DNA of 64,000 nucleotides from Hydractinia symbiolongicarpus (taxonomy: Eukaryota > Cnidaria > Hydrozoa > Anthoathecata > Hydractiniidae). Below the pieces are notes generated by a model. The model saw only the letters and a program-made list of their open reading frames with translations. It was not told the DNA's origin and made no database searches. Below are positions 62,801-64,000 of the stretch, piece after piece. Made by a program: the position numbers and the translations under genes. The stretch covers positions 22,917,501 through 22,981,500 of the forward strand of contig NC_079881.1 of NCBI RefSeq assembly GCF_029227915.1. The letters are read 5' to 3'. How positions within the stretch are numbered: the stretch's first letter is position 1; each line of letters opens with the position of its first letter.

Positions 62801-64000
62801 TCTTACTGTGGGACCAATCCTGGCCGTTATCGCGCATTGAAGAATTAGAGACTGTTTCGAAAACTACATTTCATTGACTTTCTAGCGGCATAAATCCGTT
62901 TGAGTTTCAACAGTTGCCTCACATATTCGTACCAACATGTATTTAGTGATTTTCTTCCAATATTACTAAGTTGTATTGCTTTTAACAGTGAAACGATTGA
63001 CTGTGGGAATTAATTGAAGTGATTCTGGACTGTGACCTCATAAATGTGATAAATGAGCCAATTGGTCTCCAAGCAATAAAATTCTTCTTAATTTGACATG
63101 ATTGCTGGAATTCAGCGATTGCATTAGGCTCTGTTGTAGCGCTTTATTTAAAATTTTAGATAAATGAGACTTTTCTTACTGTGGGACCAATCCTGGCCGT
63201 TAGTTCGCGCTGAAGATATAGAGACAGTTGCAAAAACTGCATTTCATTGACTTTCTAACGGTGTCAATCCGTTTGAGTTACAACGTTTGCGTCACATATT
63301 CGTACCAACATGTATTTAGTGATTTTTTCCAATATTACTATGTTGTACTGCTTTTAACAGTGAAACGATTGACTGTGGGAATTAATTGAACTGATTCTGG
63401 ACTGTGACTTTATAAATGTGATAAATGAGCCAATTGGTCTCCAAGGAACAACTTTCTTCTTAATTTGACGTGAGTGCTGGAATTCAGCGATTACATTAGG
63501 CTCTGTGGTAGCGCTTTAATAAAAAATTTAGATAAATAAGTCTTTTCTTACTGTGGGACCAATCCTGGCCGTTAGCACGCGCTGACGAAATAGAGACAGT
63601 TGCAAAAACAACATTTCATTGACTTTCTAACGGTGTCAATCCGTTTGAGTTACAACGGTTGCGTCACAAATTCGTACCAACATGTATTTAGTGATTTTTT
63701 CCAATATTACTAAGTTGTATTTCTTTTAACAGTGAAACGATTGACTGTGGGAATTAATTGAACTGATTCTGGACTGTGTCTTTATAAATGTGATAAATGA
63801 GCCAATTGGTCTCCAAGGAATAACTTTCTTCTTAATTTGACGTGAGTGCTGGAATTCAGCGATTACTTTAGTCTCTGTGGTAGCGCTTTAATAAAAAATT
63901 TAGATAAATAAGTCTTTTCTTACTGTGGGAATAATCCTGGCCGTTAGCACGCGCTGAAAAAATAGGAACAGTTTCAAAGACTACATTTCATTGACTTTCT
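59804..64000. repeat. Beta-rich terminal block, 59.8-64.0 kb
   Basis: Monomers start at 60017s, 60370, 60742, 61115, 61487, 61731, 62103, 62459s, 62812, 63185, 63557 and 63929 (cut by the window). 60742-61730 repeats the 57684-58672 order at 3,058 bp. From TTCGGATATTACTAGTTTGC at 59804 the sequence recurs at 62246 (2,442 bp). GATAAATGAGACTTTTC recurs at 60346 and 63161 (2,815 bp, one more monomer). Almost all monomers are beta type with the AGCACGCGC or ATCGCGCATTG box. No gene is present. Confidence 0.88.

Larger units (their letters stand above)
13469..64000. repeat. Satellite array, right arm (~373-bp monomers)
   Basis: The same satellite resumes in exact register after the Helitron and runs to the window edge. 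Monomer starts include 13545s, 13900, 14255s, 14610, 14965s, 15319, 15673s, 16027, 16382s, 20287, 20625, 20998, 21370, 25686, 29380, 31222s, 31407, 35367, 40136, 44615, 47547s, 47731, 52095, 55613, 60370, 63557 and 63929 (the last is truncated by the window). Orientation never changes. Short-class monomers become rare beyond about 40 kb, and the right end is dominated by beta-type monomers. No open frame suggests a gene: the 71-codon minus-strand frames at 44660-44875 and 52265-52480 are satellite sequence. An array boundary is not reached, so the true array is longer than the window. Confidence 0.97.

Noticed and set aside
1-64000. CRISPR array or bacterial repeat locus
   Set aside because: Repeat units are ~373 bp with no spacer/repeat alternation, no cas genes, and the array hosts a eukaryotic-type Helitron.

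Overview
The window is non-coding, AT-rich eukaryotic tandem-repeat DNA. About 61.6 kb is one satellite array of roughly 172 head-to-tail monomers, all in the same orientation. The array fills the window to both edges and is interrupted once, at 11074-13468, by a 2,395-bp insertion with the structural hallmarks of a non-autonomous Helitron transposon on the minus strand. I find no credible protein-coding gene, tRNA, rRNA, CRISPR array or bacterial feature. The short open frames present are stop-free stretches of satellite or transposon. A large satellite block carrying a Helitron points to a eukaryote, probably an animal. TAGCTAG-rich sequence inside the insertion reminds me of ray-finned fish DNA, but that is a weak guess.

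The basic monomer is about 373 bp, anchored here on the box GGGACCAATCCT. A shorter class lacks about 36 bp around that box and reads AAGTCGCGCAGAA. Two sequence families alternate over much of the array. The alpha family has TAGCGATAGTATTCGG, TTTGACTACAAG and CACTGGGCGCT. The beta family has TAGTGATTTTTTCC, ATTGGTCTCCAAGG and CATTAGGCTCTG. Alternation gives dimers of about 710-746 bp. Five alleles of the box after CCGTT (AGCGCGCGC, AGTTCGCGC, ATCGCGCATTG, AGCACGCGC, AGCACTCGC) further mark sub-blocks.

Layout: 1-4621 older alpha-like monomers with a 3,321-bp offset duplication; 4622-7457 a clean 1,418-bp tandem duplication; 7458-11073 alpha/beta dimers; 11074-13468 the Helitron; 13469-16381 dimers; 16382-20641 six copies of a 710-bp dimer; 20570-21369 an island of left-end-type monomers; 21370-25685 a ~2,158-bp duplication; 25686-40259 mixed monomers with a second left-type island at 34568-35130; 40260-44738 three copies of a 1,493-bp four-monomer unit; 44739-47799 mixed; 47800-51453 a 1,827-bp duplication; 51454-55011 mixed with a fused monomer; 55012-59152 a 2,071-bp duplication; 58572-59803 a 616-bp duplication; 59804-64000 beta-rich monomers repeating part of the preceding block.

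The array reads as a record of successive unequal exchanges and local amplifications, with higher-order repeats (HORs) of different length in each sub-block, as in centromeric or pericentromeric satellites. All comparisons were made by eye. Offsets come from the coordinates, but no percent identities were calculated, and family names could not be checked against a repeat library.
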